Assembly (NCBI RefSeq): GCF_000316575.1
Contig: NC_019682.1
Span: 992,001 to 1,056,000 of the forward strand
Direction: 5' to 3'
From: Calothrix sp. PCC 7507
Lineage (GTDB): Bacteria; Cyanobacteriota; Cyanobacteriia; Cyanobacteriales; Nostocaceae
Length of the DNA: 64,000 nucleotides
Below are positions 44,992 to 54,889 of the stretch, one piece after another; position 1 is the stretch's first letter; every line of letters starts with the position of its first letter. The position numbers and the translations under genes are program-made. The notes under the pieces were generated by a model. That model was given only the letters and a program-made list of their open reading frames with translations, was not told the origin of the DNA and did not search any database.

Positions 44992-46833
44992 CCCGGATTT
45001 CTCACAAGCCGAAAAAAATAGGGGTCGAAAACTGCCAAAATATCTATTGCACATGAATTCCAGCAGTTTTAAGCATGACCCCCAATAAAACAGGTTGTAT
45101 ACCGGAACAGTTCCAATTTGAATCAGTAAAGTCATGTCCAGTCGTAGTTAATTTCAACGGTGAGACTGTAACATCAGATGCCGGAGTAACTTTAATTGCG
45201 GAGCTAGACCGAAAAAGGGAGATAACATCACGGCTAGCAGGATGTTTTAAAGATTACCGAGAACAAAATCGAATTGAACATTCGGTCAGTAGTTTAATTG
45301 CACAGAGAGTATATGGTTTAGTAATGGGTTATGAAGACATCAATGACCATGAAACTTTACGTCATGATGTGATGTTTGCGCTCTCCGTTGGAAAATCCAT
45401 TACTTCGGGACAAGAACCAGTTAAAATGGCCGGAAAAAGTACCTTAAATCGTCTTGAACACTGTCCAGAAGATGTTTCAAATAGAGCCGAGAGTCGATAT
45501 CATCGAATTGAGCATGATGCAGAAGCAATAGAAAAACTGCTGGTTGAAATATTTTTAGAATCCTTTCAGAAACCACCACGACAAATAGTTTTAGACTTGG
45601 ATGTTACTGATGACTTAGTACACGGTAATCAAGAAAAATCTTTCTTTAACCCTTACTATAAAGGGTATTGCTATGCTCCCCTATATATTTTCTGTGGGAA
45701 ACATTTATTAGCCTCAAAACTACGTGCTTCAAATGTAGATCCGGCAGAAGAGGCATTGCCAGAATTACAACGAGTAATTAAACTAATACGTGAACGTTGG
45801 AGTAATGTGAAAATTCTTGTGCGTGGAGATAGTGCATATTCGAGAGAAGATATTATGAGTTGGTGCGAATCTCAAATCGGAGTAGATTATGTGTTTGGAT
45901 TGGCACAAAACAGTCGGCTAATTCAACTGTCTCAATCAACTAAATACCGAGCTTTTCTGGAATACTCGCAAAAAATTGAAACCGTAGTAGAGTTTTTTGA
46001 AACCTTATTTACTCCGTCAGATGACTTAAAAAAACAAGCAACAGCATTGGTTGATAGCTCAGTTTGGTATTGTTCTCTCGATTATAAAACTTTCTTAAGT
46101 TGGAGCCGTAATCGCCGCGTTGTCTCAAAAATTGAATATAGCAATGAAGGAGTAAATACTCGCTTTGTCGTGACTTCACTCCCTAGTAAAAAAGTACCGC
46201 CAGGACGGCTTTATACTCAAAAATATTGTCCACGAGGCAATATAGAGAATTGTTTCAAGGAACAAAAATTAGAATTAAAAAGTGACAGAACTAGTACTCA
46301 TACATTTGCTGGTAATCAATTACGTCTGTGGTTTACTTCCATAGCTTATATTTTGATGAATGCCCTCCGAGAGAAATGTTTGGCAAAAACCGAACTCCAA
46401 AATGCTCAAGTTGGAACTATCCGTACAAAGTTATTGAAATTAGGAGCAATTATTACTGTTAGTCGCCGACGGGTTTTGATTGCAATTAGTAATGCTTACC
46501 CCTACAAAGAGATTTTCGCAACAGCTTATAATTATTTATCTCGGCTAAAATGCCCTGGTTAATTTTCTCTTAGTTGGAATTATAATTTTATAATTATTAG
46601 CTTAAAATTTGGGTTGTTTTACTGGATTCAACCCTAGTTTTACTATGTTTATTGTTATGTTTAAAGAGTTATTGCCTCAGTATTTAAGATTTATATTGTA
46701 TGCATTTATTCTTATAGGTTAAGTCTTAATACTGCTGTATCCTGTTTTAGAATCCAATTTGATGATGTATCAATTAAATTATCCTAAATTTTGCTAATGC
46801 CAATGATTTTTTCTAACTTGTGAGAAATCCGGG
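44992..46833 (+). mobile_element. Complete IS1380-family insertion sequence
   Basis: The element is 1842 bp. The perfect 17-bp terminal inverted repeats are CCCGGATTTCTCACAAG (44992-45008) and its reverse complement (46817-46833). Five-bp target duplications CTAAA are at 44987-44991 and 46834-46838. It encodes a single intact transposase. Removing the element and one CTAAA restores the xisH frame. The insertion is probably recent because both ends and the transposase are intact. Confidence 0.93.
45075..46562 (+). CDS. IS1380-family transposase
   Basis: A 495-residue DDE transposase. It has the family N terminus (DAGVTLIAELDRKREITSRL, QRVYGLVMGYEDINDHETLR) and the GKSTLNRLE motif. DDE candidates are DVTDDLVHG, RGDSAYSREDI and IENCFKEQK. 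It is intact and lies wholly inside the 17-bp inverted repeats of the element. Its short 5' leader (45009-45074) and 3' trailer (46563-46816) hold no other gene. Confidence 0.93.
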   Translation: MTPNKTGCIPEQFQFESVKSCPVVVNFNGETVTSDAGVTLIAELDRKREITSRLAGCFKDYREQNRIEHSVSSLIAQRVYGLVMGYEDINDHETLRHDVMFALSVGKSITSGQEPVKMAGKSTLNRLEHCPEDVSNRAESRYHRIEHDAEAIEKLLVEIFLESFQKPPRQIVLDLDVTDDLVHGNQEKSFFNPYYKGYCYAPLYIFCGKHLLASKLRASNVDPAEEALPELQRVIKLIRERWSNVKILVRGDSAYSREDIMSWCESQIGVDYVFGLAQNSRLIQLSQSTKYRAFLEYSQKIETVVEFFETLFTPSDDLKKQATALVDSSVWYCSLDYKTFLSWSRNRRVVSKIEYSNEGVNTRFVVTSLPSKKVPPGRLYTQKYCPRGNIENCFKEQKLELKSDRTSTHTFAGNQLRLWFTSIAYILMNALREKCLAKTELQNAQVGTIRTKLLKLGAIITVSRRRVLIAISNAYPYKEIFATAYNYLSRLKCPG

Positions 46834-47023
46834 CTAAATCAATTTTAAGCGTCACTTTTTCAAATTCAATTTCTAGAGGATGATGAGTAATCACCCATTC
46901 TTCCTTTTTAAGTGCGTTTTTAACTGCATCATGGAATAAATCTCTAGCTGACATCTATAAAATTTTGGTGATAAGCGGTTGATTTAATTCCCCCTCTCAG
47001 AATCAGAGAAGGGGATGGGGATA

Positions 47024-50000
47024 TTACGCGCTAAAGTATTTCGCTAATGGGTGATGGGTAATAATCGCCGTCGTAGACTGTTCTGGATAAAGTTGTTCAC
47101 TTTCATCCATATACAGGTTAATCCGGTTAGCCTCCAACAACTCCAGCTGCTTGTACTGATCCTGGATATTCGGACAAGCTGGATAGCCAAAACTATACCG
47201 TGAGCCACGATACCGTTGCGCTAAGACATCCCGAATGTTATCAGGTTCCTCAGCCCCAAAGCCTAACTCCCGACGGATTCGGGTGTGTGTCCACTCAGCC
47301 AGTGCTTCCGCTACCTGCACAGCTAGACCGTGGAAATACAGATAATCCGTGTATTGATTATCTGCAAACAGCTTTTGAGCAAACTCAGTTGCAATCTCAC
47401 CCACAGTCACCGCTTGCATCGGGAATACATCAATAATTCCTGACTCTTTTGGTGCAAAGAAGTCTGCAATGCATAGCCGCCGCAAAGACTTTTGTCGAGG
47501 AAACTCAAAACTTGCTTTTATCTGTGCATCTGTGCGGTTCGTATCATAAACATACAAAGTATTGCCCTCAGCCTGACAAGAAAAATACCCATAAACCACC
47601 TGGGGATGCAACAGATTTTCCTCAATAATTCGCTGTTTCCAAGTTTCTAAAACTGGGTACACTTTTTCAGCTAAGAAAGCTTGATATTCTTCCTTAGATT
47701 GATCCTTTGGCTTGCGGAATTGCCATTGTCCCGCAATTAAGGCTTGTAAATCTAAATGCCATAATACTTCCTCAATGGGAATATCTCCAGGCTGCAACAA
47801 TTGCGTTCCCCAAAAAGGCGGCGTGGGACGTTCAATATCTATGGCTACTGCTTCAGAACGTTTTGTATCCACTTCAGTGCTGAGTTCTGAGTTCTGAGTG
47901 CTGAGTGCTAAATTCTGAGTTTTGGGTTCTGAATTTTGAGTTATTGGTTGGGAAGTGCTAATTTCATCCAAAAATCCCTGTAAATCATCCCAGTTAGCAG
48001 CAGCTTTAGCTGGCATTAATTTATCCATGAAATGCAAGTCAGAAAAAGCATCTTTGCCATAAACTACTTTACCTTTGTAGGTTTTTTGGCAATCTTCATG
48101 GACAAATTTAGGAGTCAACGCCGCACCGCCTAAAATCACGGGAACACTAATTCCTTTTTCGTTGAATATCTCCAAATTTTCTTTCATGAAGGCGGTGGAT
48201 TTAACCAGCAAACCACTCATGGCAATACAATCAGCTTTGTGCTGTTCGTAAGCGTTGATGATGTTTTCTACTGGTTGTTTAATTCCTAGGTTAATCACCT
48301 TGTAGCCGTTGTTGGATAAGATGATATCCACCAAGTTTTTACCAATGTCGTGGACATCACCTTTAACTGTGGCAATGATAAAGGTGCCTTTGGCATTGTT
48401 ACCCGATTCTGATTTTTCCATGAATGGTTCTAAATAAGCAACCGCCGCTTTCATGGTTTCCGCAGATTGCAAAACGAAGGGTAACTGCATTTGTCCGGAA
48501 CCGAATAACTCACCCACAACTTTCATCCCGTCTAGGAGGAAGGTGTTGATAATTTCTAAGGGGGGATATTGTTCTAAGGCTTTTTTTAGCTGGGTTTCTA
48601 AACCGATGCGTTCGCCATCGATGATGTGACGTTTGAGGCGTTCTTCGACGGGGAGACTGGCATCTAAAGAGCGATCGCGTTTTGTTGTCACCCCAGCAAA
48701 AACCGTGGTAAGCTCTGCCAAGGGGTCATAAACGCAGATATCACCCTCAAATTGCCGCTGATTATAAATCAGTTGCCGACAAATTTCTTGATGGCGGGCT
48801 TCAATCTTCGACAACGGTAAAATTTTGCTAGCGCTGACAATAGCCGCATCCATTCCCGCAGACATCGCCTCACTCAAAAATACCGAGTTCAGCACCATGC
48901 GCGACGCTGGGTTCAAACCAAAGGATATATTAGACACACCCAAAACTACATGACATCCTGGCAATTCTTGACGAATCCGCCGAATGGATTCAATGGTAGC
49001 CTTACCGTTATCTCGGTCTTCTTCTATCCCCGTGGAAATAGGCAAAGCTAGAGTATCAAAGAATATCTCTGTGGGAGGTATGCCATATTCTACAGCTTGA
49101 CGGTAGGCGCGTTGAGCAATTTGAAACTTTTTCTCGGCTGTCCGCGCCATCCCATCCTCATCGATAGTACCAATTACGACACCAGCACCGTACCTCTTGG
49201 CTAACTCCAGCACCTGTAAAAATCGCGGTTCTCCATCTTCGTAGTTGGTGGAGTTCAATAAACACTTACCGCCAGCCACTTTTAAACCCGCTTCCATTTT
49301 CTCCCATTCGGTGGAGTCGAGCATCAACGGCAGTGTGACATTATTGACAATCCGCGAAACTAGTTCGTGCATATCACGCACGCCGTCACGTCCCACATAA
49401 TCGACGTTGACATCGAGGATGTGCGCGCCTTCCTTTACCTGCGCCCTAGCCATTGACACCAATCCATCCCAATCTTCCGCATTTAATAAATCGCGGCATT
49501 TTTTGGAACCACTGGCGTTCAGGCGTTCACCAATAATCAAGAAAGAATTATCTTGGTCATAAGGTTGAGTGGTGTAAATTGATGCTGCTGCTGGTTCGAG
49601 ACTCGGCTGTCTAACTTTGGGTTTTAATTCTTTAGCAATTTCTGCAAGTTGTTGAATGTGTTCTGGACGTGTCCCACAGCAACCCCCAATCACTTGGACA
49701 CCCAAATCTTCAACGAAATGCATCAACGACATCCGTAATTCCAACGGTGTCAAACGGTAGTGTGCTTGACCGCCGACATTCTCCGGTAAACCGGCGTTGG
49801 GAATACAGGAGACAATGAAAGGTGAATGTTCTGCCAAATACTTGATATGTGGCTTCATCAAGTCTGGGCCTGTGGCACAGTTTAACCCCAGAATATCAAT
49901 GGGGTAAGGTTCCAGAATTGTCAGCACAGCGCTGATTTCTGTCCCTACCAACATTGTGCCCATGCTTTCCATTGTCACAGAAACCATCAACGGTCTGCGA

Positions 50001-50560
50001 TCGCCTTTTTTCGCAAACACTTCTTCAATTCCATTCAGCGCCGCCTTAATTTGCAGCACATCTTGGCAAGTTTCCACCAAAAATAAATCAACGCCACCAT
50101 CCCATAGCGCTTCCGCTTGTTCTGCGAAAGTGGCTTTCATGGTATCAAAGTCAATATGTCCCAAGGTTGGGAGTTTAGTTGTGGGGCCAATGGAACCCGC
50201 TACAAACCTGGGTTTTTCTGGCGTAGAAAACTCAGCCGCCACACGCTTCGCCAATTCTGCTGCTGTCTTACTCAAATAATATGCTTGGTCTGCCAAATCA
50301 TATTCTGCCAGCACAATGGACGTAGCACCAAAGGTATCCGTTTCAATCACATCCGCACCAGCGGCGAGAAAGTCACGGTGAACCTTGGCGACAGCTTCCG
50401 GCTTAGTGTGGACTAGATATTCGTTACAACCTTCATACTCAGCGCCGCCGAAGTCTTCAGCGGTGAGGTTTTGCGTTTGCAGGTTGGTTCCCATCGCACC
50501 GTCAAAGACGATAACCGGGAGTTCCGGACTACGCAGACGTTCAAGGAAAGGATGAGTCAT
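47024..50560 (-). CDS. metH: Cobalamin-dependent methionine synthase
   Basis: A 1178-residue enzyme that transfers a methyl group from methyl-tetrahydrofolate to homocysteine. The domains are in order: homocysteine-binding ([10 protein letters not shown]; Zn Cys in LNCATG and [10 protein letters not shown]), pterin-binding ([24 protein letters not shown]), B12-binding ([14 protein letters not shown], the DxHxxG motif) and AdoMet-activation (FGYPACPNI). A Gln/Asn/Thr/Ser-rich segment from 47871-47944 lies between the B12 and activation domains and is encoded by a dispersed octamer repeat. AAGGGA lies close to the ATG. No cobalamin riboswitch was seen. Confidence 0.95.
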   Translation of the reverse strand: MTHPFLERLRSPELPVIVFDGAMGTNLQTQNLTAEDFGGAEYEGCNEYLVHTKPEAVAKVHRDFLAAGADVIETDTFGATSIVLAEYDLADQAYYLSKTAAELAKRVAAEFSTPEKPRFVAGSIGPTTKLPTLGHIDFDTMKATFAEQAEALWDGGVDLFLVETCQDVLQIKAALNGIEEVFAKKGDRRPLMVSVTMESMGTMLVGTEISAVLTILEPYPIDILGLNCATGPDLMKPHIKYLAEHSPFIVSCIPNAGLPENVGGQAHYRLTPLELRMSLMHFVEDLGVQVIGGCCGTRPEHIQQLAEIAKELKPKVRQPSLEPAAASIYTTQPYDQDNSFLIIGERLNASGSKKCRDLLNAEDWDGLVSMARAQVKEGAHILDVNVDYVGRDGVRDMHELVSRIVNNVTLPLMLDSTEWEKMEAGLKVAGGKCLLNSTNYEDGEPRFLQVLELAKRYGAGVVIGTIDEDGMARTAEKKFQIAQRAYRQAVEYGIPPTEIFFDTLALPISTGIEEDRDNGKATIESIRRIRQELPGCHVVLGVSNISFGLNPASRMVLNSVFLSEAMSAGMDAAIVSASKILPLSKIEARHQEICRQLIYNQRQFEGDICVYDPLAELTTVFAGVTTKRDRSLDASLPVEERLKRHIIDGERIGLETQLKKALEQYPPLEIINTFLLDGMKVVGELFGSGQMQLPFVLQSAETMKAAVAYLEPFMEKSESGNNAKGTFIIATVKGDVHDIGKNLVDIILSNNGYKVINLGIKQPVENIINAYEQHKADCIAMSGLLVKSTAFMKENLEIFNEKGISVPVILGGAALTPKFVHEDCQKTYKGKVVYGKDAFSDLHFMDKLMPAKAAANWDDLQGFLDEISTSQPITQNSEPKTQNLALSTQNSELSTEVDTKRSEAVAIDIERPTPPFWGTQLLQPGDIPIEEVLWHLDLQALIAGQWQFRKPKDQSKEEYQAFLAEKVYPVLETWKQRIIEENLLHPQVVYGYFSCQAEGNTLYVYDTNRTDAQIKASFEFPRQKSLRRLCIADFFAPKESGIIDVFPMQAVTVGEIATEFAQKLFADNQYTDYLYFHGLAVQVAEALAEWTHTRIRRELGFGAEEPDNIRDVLAQRYRGSRYSFGYPACPNIQDQYKQLELLEANRINLYMDESEQLYPEQSTTAIITHHPLAKYFSA
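47871..47944 (-). repeat. TGAGTTCTGAGTGC-type repeat inside metH
   Basis: A low-complexity stretch of TTCTGAGT/GCTGAGT units is translated on the minus strand as a Gln/Asn/Ser/Thr-rich linker between the B12-binding and AdoMet-activation domains. It keeps the frame. Similar repeats elsewhere in the window are noncoding. Confidence 0.7.
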
Positions 50561-50692
50561 ATTTTCCCTTATCAGTTATCAGTTACTTGTACTGAGCGAC
50601 TTGTGCCGAGCGAAGTCGAGGTAAGTCGAAGTATCAGTTATCAGTTACCAGTTTCATTGCTTGGGTTTAAGTCTTCCCTAAAGGAGGTGTCA

Positions 50693-50790
50693 TACCATTT
50701 CACTTTAATCATGATACAGATGCGTTGGTAAGCGCGGAGACCGCGCCCCTACGAGAAATCTGTCTGTATAAACGTTTTTGTGAATTGGTA
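50693..50790. repeat. TACCATTTCAC / GTGAATTGGTA palindromic element
   Basis: A 98-bp non-coding segment runs from TACCATTTCACTTTAAT to GTGAATTGGTA, with a central CGCGGAGACCGCG hairpin. The left half closely matches 7545-7599, which supports a mobile dispersed repeat. It lies in the 50561-51229 spacer, which holds only repeats. Confidence 0.65.
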
Positions 50791-50941
50791 TCAAGCATTG
50801 GTGTGGCGTTATGCACGCCTACACCTGATAATTGTTTACTGACTTAAGTGAGTTTTGTAATACTCGACTTAACTTATTATTTTCCAAAATTCTGATATTT
50901 TCCGCAGGATTTTGATGAAGCGACGTAGCAAATGTAGTTTA

Positions 50942-51192
50942 TAGCAGTTTTCAATCGCAAAGCCTGTAGGGGCGGGGAAACCCCCATACGTGTCAACTTA
51001 ACGTGAAACCCTTGTCAAGACGTGATTTTGAATTAAATCACCTACCATCCAGATCCGCGTTACCCCACCCCTTGCTAAGGGGAGGGGATTGAGAGGTGGG
51101 GTAAAATGTATGTCGGGTAAGCGTTGTAGCTCAATTTGACACCAATGGTAAACCCCGCCCTCGAACGTCTTACATCCAACCGAGAACCGTTA
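50942..51192. mobile_element. TAGC-type element with a second repeat nested inside
   Basis: The outer ends TAGCAGTTTTCAATC (50942) and GAGAACCGTTA (to 51192), with TA beyond, match the 29948-30048 family. The central hairpin GGGCGGGGAAACCCC is interrupted at AAACCCC. AAACCCC recurs at 50978-50984 and 51150-51156, and the 165 bp between (50985-51149) has ends GTGTCAACTTAA and TTGACACCAATGG like those of the element at 7600-7734. This is a mobile repeat inserted into another mobile repeat. Confidence 0.75.
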
Positions 51193-51229
51193 TATAAGGG
51201 CACAATTGCAGTTCATTGACACCACACCA

Positions 51230-52447
51230 CTAATTAGCAGCATTCTGCAACTCAGCCGTACGGACTGATAGCTGCTGTGTATTGTTACCCCGTTGCACTT
51301 TTACTTGCAAAACTTGACCGAGGCGACTGCTTTCTACAAGGTTTTGTAACTGTTCAGCGGTAGTGACTCCCTCGCCATCAATTTGCACAATTACATCTCC
51401 GCGACGGATACCAGCAGACGCAGCGGGAGAATTGGGTACAACTCGCATCACCAAAACACCATTAACTTCGGGGATTTGGATAGGAGAGTTGGGATCAGTA
51501 TTATTTTGCTTGGCTAACTGGGGTGTCAAAGTTAGCATTTGCACACCTAAATAGGGGTGACTAACTTTACCAGTGCGTTGCAGTTGTGCGGCGATCGCTT
51601 TCGCTTTATCAATAGGAATAGCAAAGCCAATCCCCATAGCATCAGCCCGAATCGCTGTATTAATCCCAATCACTTCACCCTGACCATTGAGTAATGGTCC
51701 ACCAGAGTTACCAGGATTAATGGCTGCGTCAGTTTGAATAAACTCTAAACGTTTGTCAGTGATACCCACTTGAGCGCTAGAACGTTTTAGGGTACTGACA
51801 ATTCCCAAAGTCACAGTATTATCAAATCCTAAAGGATTACCGACTGCGATCGCCCAGTCTCCCACCTGGACATTACTAGAAGAACCCAAAGGCGCAACGG
51901 GTAAATCATTACCAGCGTTAATCTTCACCACCGCCAAGTCTGTTACTTCATCAATACCTTGAACTTTACCTTCAAAAGTGCGGCCATCCTTGAGCCTAAC
52001 TGTCACCTTATCAGCTTTATCAACTACGTGAGCATTTGTTAAAACCAACCCACTCTTGTCCAGAATAAAACCAGAACCTAGACCGCGCAATTGCTCCGTG
52101 GGTGACTGTCGGGGGAACCCATCACCAAAAAACTGGCGGAAAAATGGGTCTTCAAAAAATGGATCATTACGACGGGTAATTGTCCGCTCTGTATCAATCC
52201 TTACTACTGCTGGACCAACCCGATTAACTGCTGCAGTCACAAAACTACTGTTACCAACAGCAGCCGAGGCGGGTGATGGTTTTTGCGCCACCAGTGCTGG
52301 AGTATCCACAGTCACGGGACTTGGCGCAGGTTCCGCTTGGGAGGGTAACACCCGCAGAGTGCTAACAGTCAGCGCAACTCCTAGAAATATAGCTAAAACA
52401 TGAGAACTAAATTGGCGTATAGAAAGGAATAATTTGGCAAATCGCAT
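51230..52447 (-). CDS. Deg/HtrA family serine protease (HhoA-like)
   Basis: A 405-residue secreted or periplasmic protease for protein quality control. An N-terminal anchor or signal ([22 protein letters not shown]) is followed by the trypsin-like domain with catalytic His (NAHVVD), Asp (TDLAVVKI) and Ser (GNSGGPLL), and one PDZ domain ([29 protein letters not shown]). I take the ATG at 52447; a GTG two codons upstream is possible. It is one of the three-paralogue HtrA/HhoA/HhoB set in cyanobacteria, not assigned further. Confidence 0.92.
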   Translation of the reverse strand: MRFAKLFLSIRQFSSHVLAIFLGVALTVSTLRVLPSQAEPAPSPVTVDTPALVAQKPSPASAAVGNSSFVTAAVNRVGPAVVRIDTERTITRRNDPFFEDPFFRQFFGDGFPRQSPTEQLRGLGSGFILDKSGLVLTNAHVVDKADKVTVRLKDGRTFEGKVQGIDEVTDLAVVKINAGNDLPVAPLGSSSNVQVGDWAIAVGNPLGFDNTVTLGIVSTLKRSSAQVGITDKRLEFIQTDAAINPGNSGGPLLNGQGEVIGINTAIRADAMGIGFAIPIDKAKAIAAQLQRTGKVSHPYLGVQMLTLTPQLAKQNNTDPNSPIQIPEVNGVLVMRVVPNSPAASAGIRRGDVIVQIDGEGVTTAEQLQNLVESSRLGQVLQVKVQRGNNTQQLSVRTAELQNAAN

Positions 52448-52580
52448 AATCACAACCTAAGTATAGAAGCCTAATTGTTGCTGAGTCGTGACGAATGGTA
52501 TGTAAAGTTATTTTTACACTGTTTCAGGTTTCGTCTGTATATATGTACCCAAAATTTTCTTTGGAGTATTTTACAAGTTA

Positions 52581-52712
52581 TACCAATTTAAAAAAAGAAT
52601 ACGACAGATGGGTAGGGGCACGGCACCCATAAACTATCGGTTTTCCCGAAAGTCTATGGAAGCCGTGCCCGTACGAAGAATGTATGTGTTGCAAACATTA
52701 TTTGAATTGGTA
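52581..52712. repeat. TACCAATTTA / TTTGAATTGGTA palindromic element
   Basis: A 132-bp non-coding element with inverted ends TACCAATTTA and TGAATTGGTA and an internal GGGCACGGC...GCCGTGCCC stem. Related ends occur at 50693. The 52454-52913 spacer has no other gene-like feature. Confidence 0.65.
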
Positions 52713-52913
52713 TTACCTGTAATCAAAGTAATTGAATATTCAGCCCAAAAGCTATTATGGACATTTACCCTGAGAAGGTTCGGGTTTTACCCATCAATTT
52801 TTCCATTGGTCATTTGTTATTTGTCATTTGTAAAGAGTCAAGAGTGATTCTCCCTCATCTCCCCCTGTCCCCTCTAGGCTAGGATTTTAGTAAAAGCAGA
52901 ACTTTGACAACCC

Positions 52914-53300
52914 ATGAACGGATCAAACAGCTCATTTCAAGAATCTTCGCCGACATCCCAACCAGATGAACACTCCCACAATCACCACACAGATCATACT
53001 CATGAGCCGGTCAAATCTGTTCATCCCCACGTCCATAGTGAAGAGTCATTACGGAAAATTGTCAATCGACTTTCACGTATAGAAGGACACGTCCGCGGCA
53101 TCAAAACAATGGTACAGCAAAGTAGCCCTTGTCCTGATGTTTTATTGCAAATTGCCGCAGTGCGGGGTGCATTAGATCGGGTAGCAAGAATTGTTTTAGA
53201 CGAACATTTAACTGAGTGTATTGCTAGAGCTTCCAAAGAGGGCAATATTGAAATTGAAATTGCACAATTGAAAGCAGCTTTAGATCGGTTTTTGCCTTAA
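52914..53300 (+). CDS. CsoR/RcnR-family metal-sensing repressor (InrS-like)
   Basis: A 128-residue all-helical repressor. The N-terminal 45 residues are His-rich (HSHNHHTDHTHEP; HPHVHSEE). The core RLSRIEGHVRGIK, then SSPCPD, DEHLTEC carries the Cys-His-Cys metal ligands of the CsoR family. The His-rich N terminus resembles the nickel sensor InrS of Synechocystis, but Ni, Co or Cu specificity cannot be settled. No metal efflux gene is adjacent; the target promoter may be elsewhere. The ATG at 52914 is used. Confidence 0.9.
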   Translation: MNGSNSSFQESSPTSQPDEHSHNHHTDHTHEPVKSVHPHVHSEESLRKIVNRLSRIEGHVRGIKTMVQQSSPCPDVLLQIAAVRGALDRVARIVLDEHLTECIARASKEGNIEIEIAQLKAALDRFLP

Positions 53301-53423
53301 AAAATAACTAGCATCACAACTAAGATTATCGAAAAAGTAAATTTGATGTTTTAGCTGAAGTTCGTGTTTTTTTTAATCCCAGTTTTTTCAAATCGTCAGA
53401 CAATTGTAACAATATAGAAAAAA

Positions 53424-53645
53424 ATGCTTAAAAGTTATGAAGCGACTATTGAGAATGGTCAGCTAAAATGGCTAACAGACGAGCCAAAACCATCATTTGC
53501 TCGTGTGATTGTGACGGTTCTAGAGGATACCACACAACCAGTAAAGCGCCGGACTCCTCCTGCTTCCATTGCAGGTAAAGGTAAAACCTTGGGGGATTTG
53601 GTTAGTCCTGTTGTTGAAGAACAGGATTGGGAATGTCTCAAATAA
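53424..53645 (+). CDS. VapB-like antitoxin
   Basis: A 73-residue small protein whose start (MLKSYEATIENGQLKWL) matches the antitoxins placed before PIN toxins in cyanobacteria. The C-terminal tail LGDLVSPVVEEQDWECLK would contact the toxin. Its stop (53643-53645) overlaps the start of the PIN gene by 13 bases, indicating coupling. No DNA-binding domain is clear in so short a protein. Confidence 0.8.
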   Translation: MLKSYEATIENGQLKWLTDEPKPSFARVIVTVLEDTTQPVKRRTPPASIAGKGKTLGDLVSPVVEEQDWECLK

Positions 53646-54034
53646 TTGTGCTAGATACCCATATTTGGATTTGGTTTGTCACTCAAGAATTCCAGCTATT
53701 CCCGTCTCACTGGCGAGAGGCGATAGAGACGGCTGACCAAGTAGGTATTTCACCTGTATCCTGCTATGAAGTGGCTTTAGCGCAGCAAAGAGGAAGACTG
53801 GAATTGCCTTATAGTGTTGAGCAATGGTTTCAGGAGGCTTTGGAACCAACAGGTATTACATTATTTCCACTAACTGCCGAAATCGCTTACAAAGCAGTCA
53901 GCTTATCGCCTGTTCACAAAGACCCCTTTGATCGTTTGATTATCGCTACAGCAATAACTTATAAAGCGAAGCTAGCCAGTATTGATGGCTTATTTTCTAA
54001 GTATTCAGAACTCGATACACAATTAATGAGATGA
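53633..54034 (+). CDS. PIN-domain (VapC-like) toxin
   Basis: A 133-residue putative ribonuclease. The PIN acidic residues are in LDTHIWIWF, SCYEVALA, and HKDPFDRLIIATAI. I take the ATG at 53633 (MSQIIVLD); a TTG two codons upstream is possible. It overlaps the antitoxin gene by 13 bases on the same strand, the normal toxin-antitoxin arrangement. Confidence 0.88.
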   Translation: MSQIIVLDTHIWIWFVTQEFQLFPSHWREAIETADQVGISPVSCYEVALAQQRGRLELPYSVEQWFQEALEPTGITLFPLTAEIAYKAVSLSPVHKDPFDRLIIATAITYKAKLASIDGLFSKYSELDTQLMR

Positions 54035-54075
54035 ACTAAAACATTATTAGCAGGTAATAAAATAATCATAAAAAT

Positions 54076-54876
54076 ATGCTTATAGCAAAATATCAATTTC
54101 ACTATTCTTTAATTAGTAACCCAACTAAACCATTAATCCTTTTTTTGCACGGTTTTATGGGTAATATTGATGAATTCGATGCAGCTATAAAATTATTATC
54201 TGATGAATTCTCTTATTTGACACTAGACCTCCCCGGACATGGCAAAACTCAGATTTTAGGTGGGGATGAATACTATAGAATGGCAAACACTGCTCAGGCT
54301 TTAATTAGCTTATTAGATGAGTTAAATATTGCCAAATGCTTTTTAATTGGTTATTCGATGGGTGGAAGATTGGCTTTATATCTCACCTTACATTTTCCCG
54401 GACGTTTTTTGAAAGTCGTTTTAGAATCAGCTTCCCCAGGTTTATCAACAGAAGTAGAACGATTAGAACGAATTAAACGTGATGCTGGAATAGCCAGAAA
54501 ATTAATCAGAGATGACTTGAGTAATTTCCTCTCTAATTGGTATAACCAACCAATTTTTGCTGATATCAAAAATCATCCAGAATACGATCGCATGTTAGAA
54601 AGTCGGTTGCAGAACGATCCACTGGAATTGGATAAATCCCTACGCCTTATGGGGACTGGCTCCCAACCTTCCCTATGGGAAAAACTCCCAGAAAATACTC
54701 AGCCACTGCTTTTACTAGCAGGTGAATACGATCAAAAATTTATAGATGTCAATACACAGATGGCGCAAAAATGCAATCTATCTCAATTAAAAATAATTAA
54801 AAATGCTGGACATAATATTCACTTGGAAAATACACAAGAATTTGTGCAAAATGTCAGAGATTTTTTGAGTAAATGA
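54076..54876 (+). CDS. menH: MenH-like alpha/beta hydrolase (SHCHC synthase)
   Basis: A 266-residue alpha/beta hydrolase that should remove pyruvate from SEPHCHC to give SHCHC in phylloquinone/menaquinone synthesis. It has the MenH-like FLHGFMGNIDEFD, LDLPGHGKT, nucleophile Ser in GYSMGGRLALY, and catalytic His in AGHNIHLE. Cyanobacteria use this pathway for photosystem I phylloquinone. No other men gene is adjacent, so the assignment rests on sequence pattern and could be a related hydrolase. Confidence 0.8.
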   Translation: MLIAKYQFHYSLISNPTKPLILFLHGFMGNIDEFDAAIKLLSDEFSYLTLDLPGHGKTQILGGDEYYRMANTAQALISLLDELNIAKCFLIGYSMGGRLALYLTLHFPGRFLKVVLESASPGLSTEVERLERIKRDAGIARKLIRDDLSNFLSNWYNQPIFADIKNHPEYDRMLESRLQNDPLELDKSLRLMGTGSQPSLWEKLPENTQPLLLLAGEYDQKFIDVNTQMAQKCNLSQLKIIKNAGHNIHLENTQEFVQNVRDFLSK

Positions 54877-54889
54877 CTACTGATGACTG

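Larger units (their letters stand above)
44593..46954 (-). pseudogene. xisH: xisH (fdxN element excision factor-like), disrupted by IS1380-type element and a MITE
   Basis: Fragments of one XisH-family gene lie in order on the minus strand. The ATG is at 46954 (MSARDLFHDAVKNA), and the N-terminal part ends KIDL at the IS. The next part, GAERLIAAEKAGEKIAVEIK, follows the IS directly, then ends SAI at a MITE. SDFHTALEQFLNYQIALEE follows that. A tandem duplication ACATT x2 (44681-44690) then shifts the frame of the tail FFQTRLAQIAVQRHQ. Deleting each insertion and one TSD copy restores the frame. The 3' end runs into DUF433. XisI, the usual partner, is absent. Confidence 0.88.

Noticed and set aside
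46563-46833. Second gene inside the IS
   Set aside because: The 3' part of the IS is AT-rich, with no open frame of note; the transposase is the only gene.
50561-51229. Cobalamin riboswitch upstream of metH
   Set aside because: The spacer holds only dispersed repeats; no B12-box-like sequence was seen.
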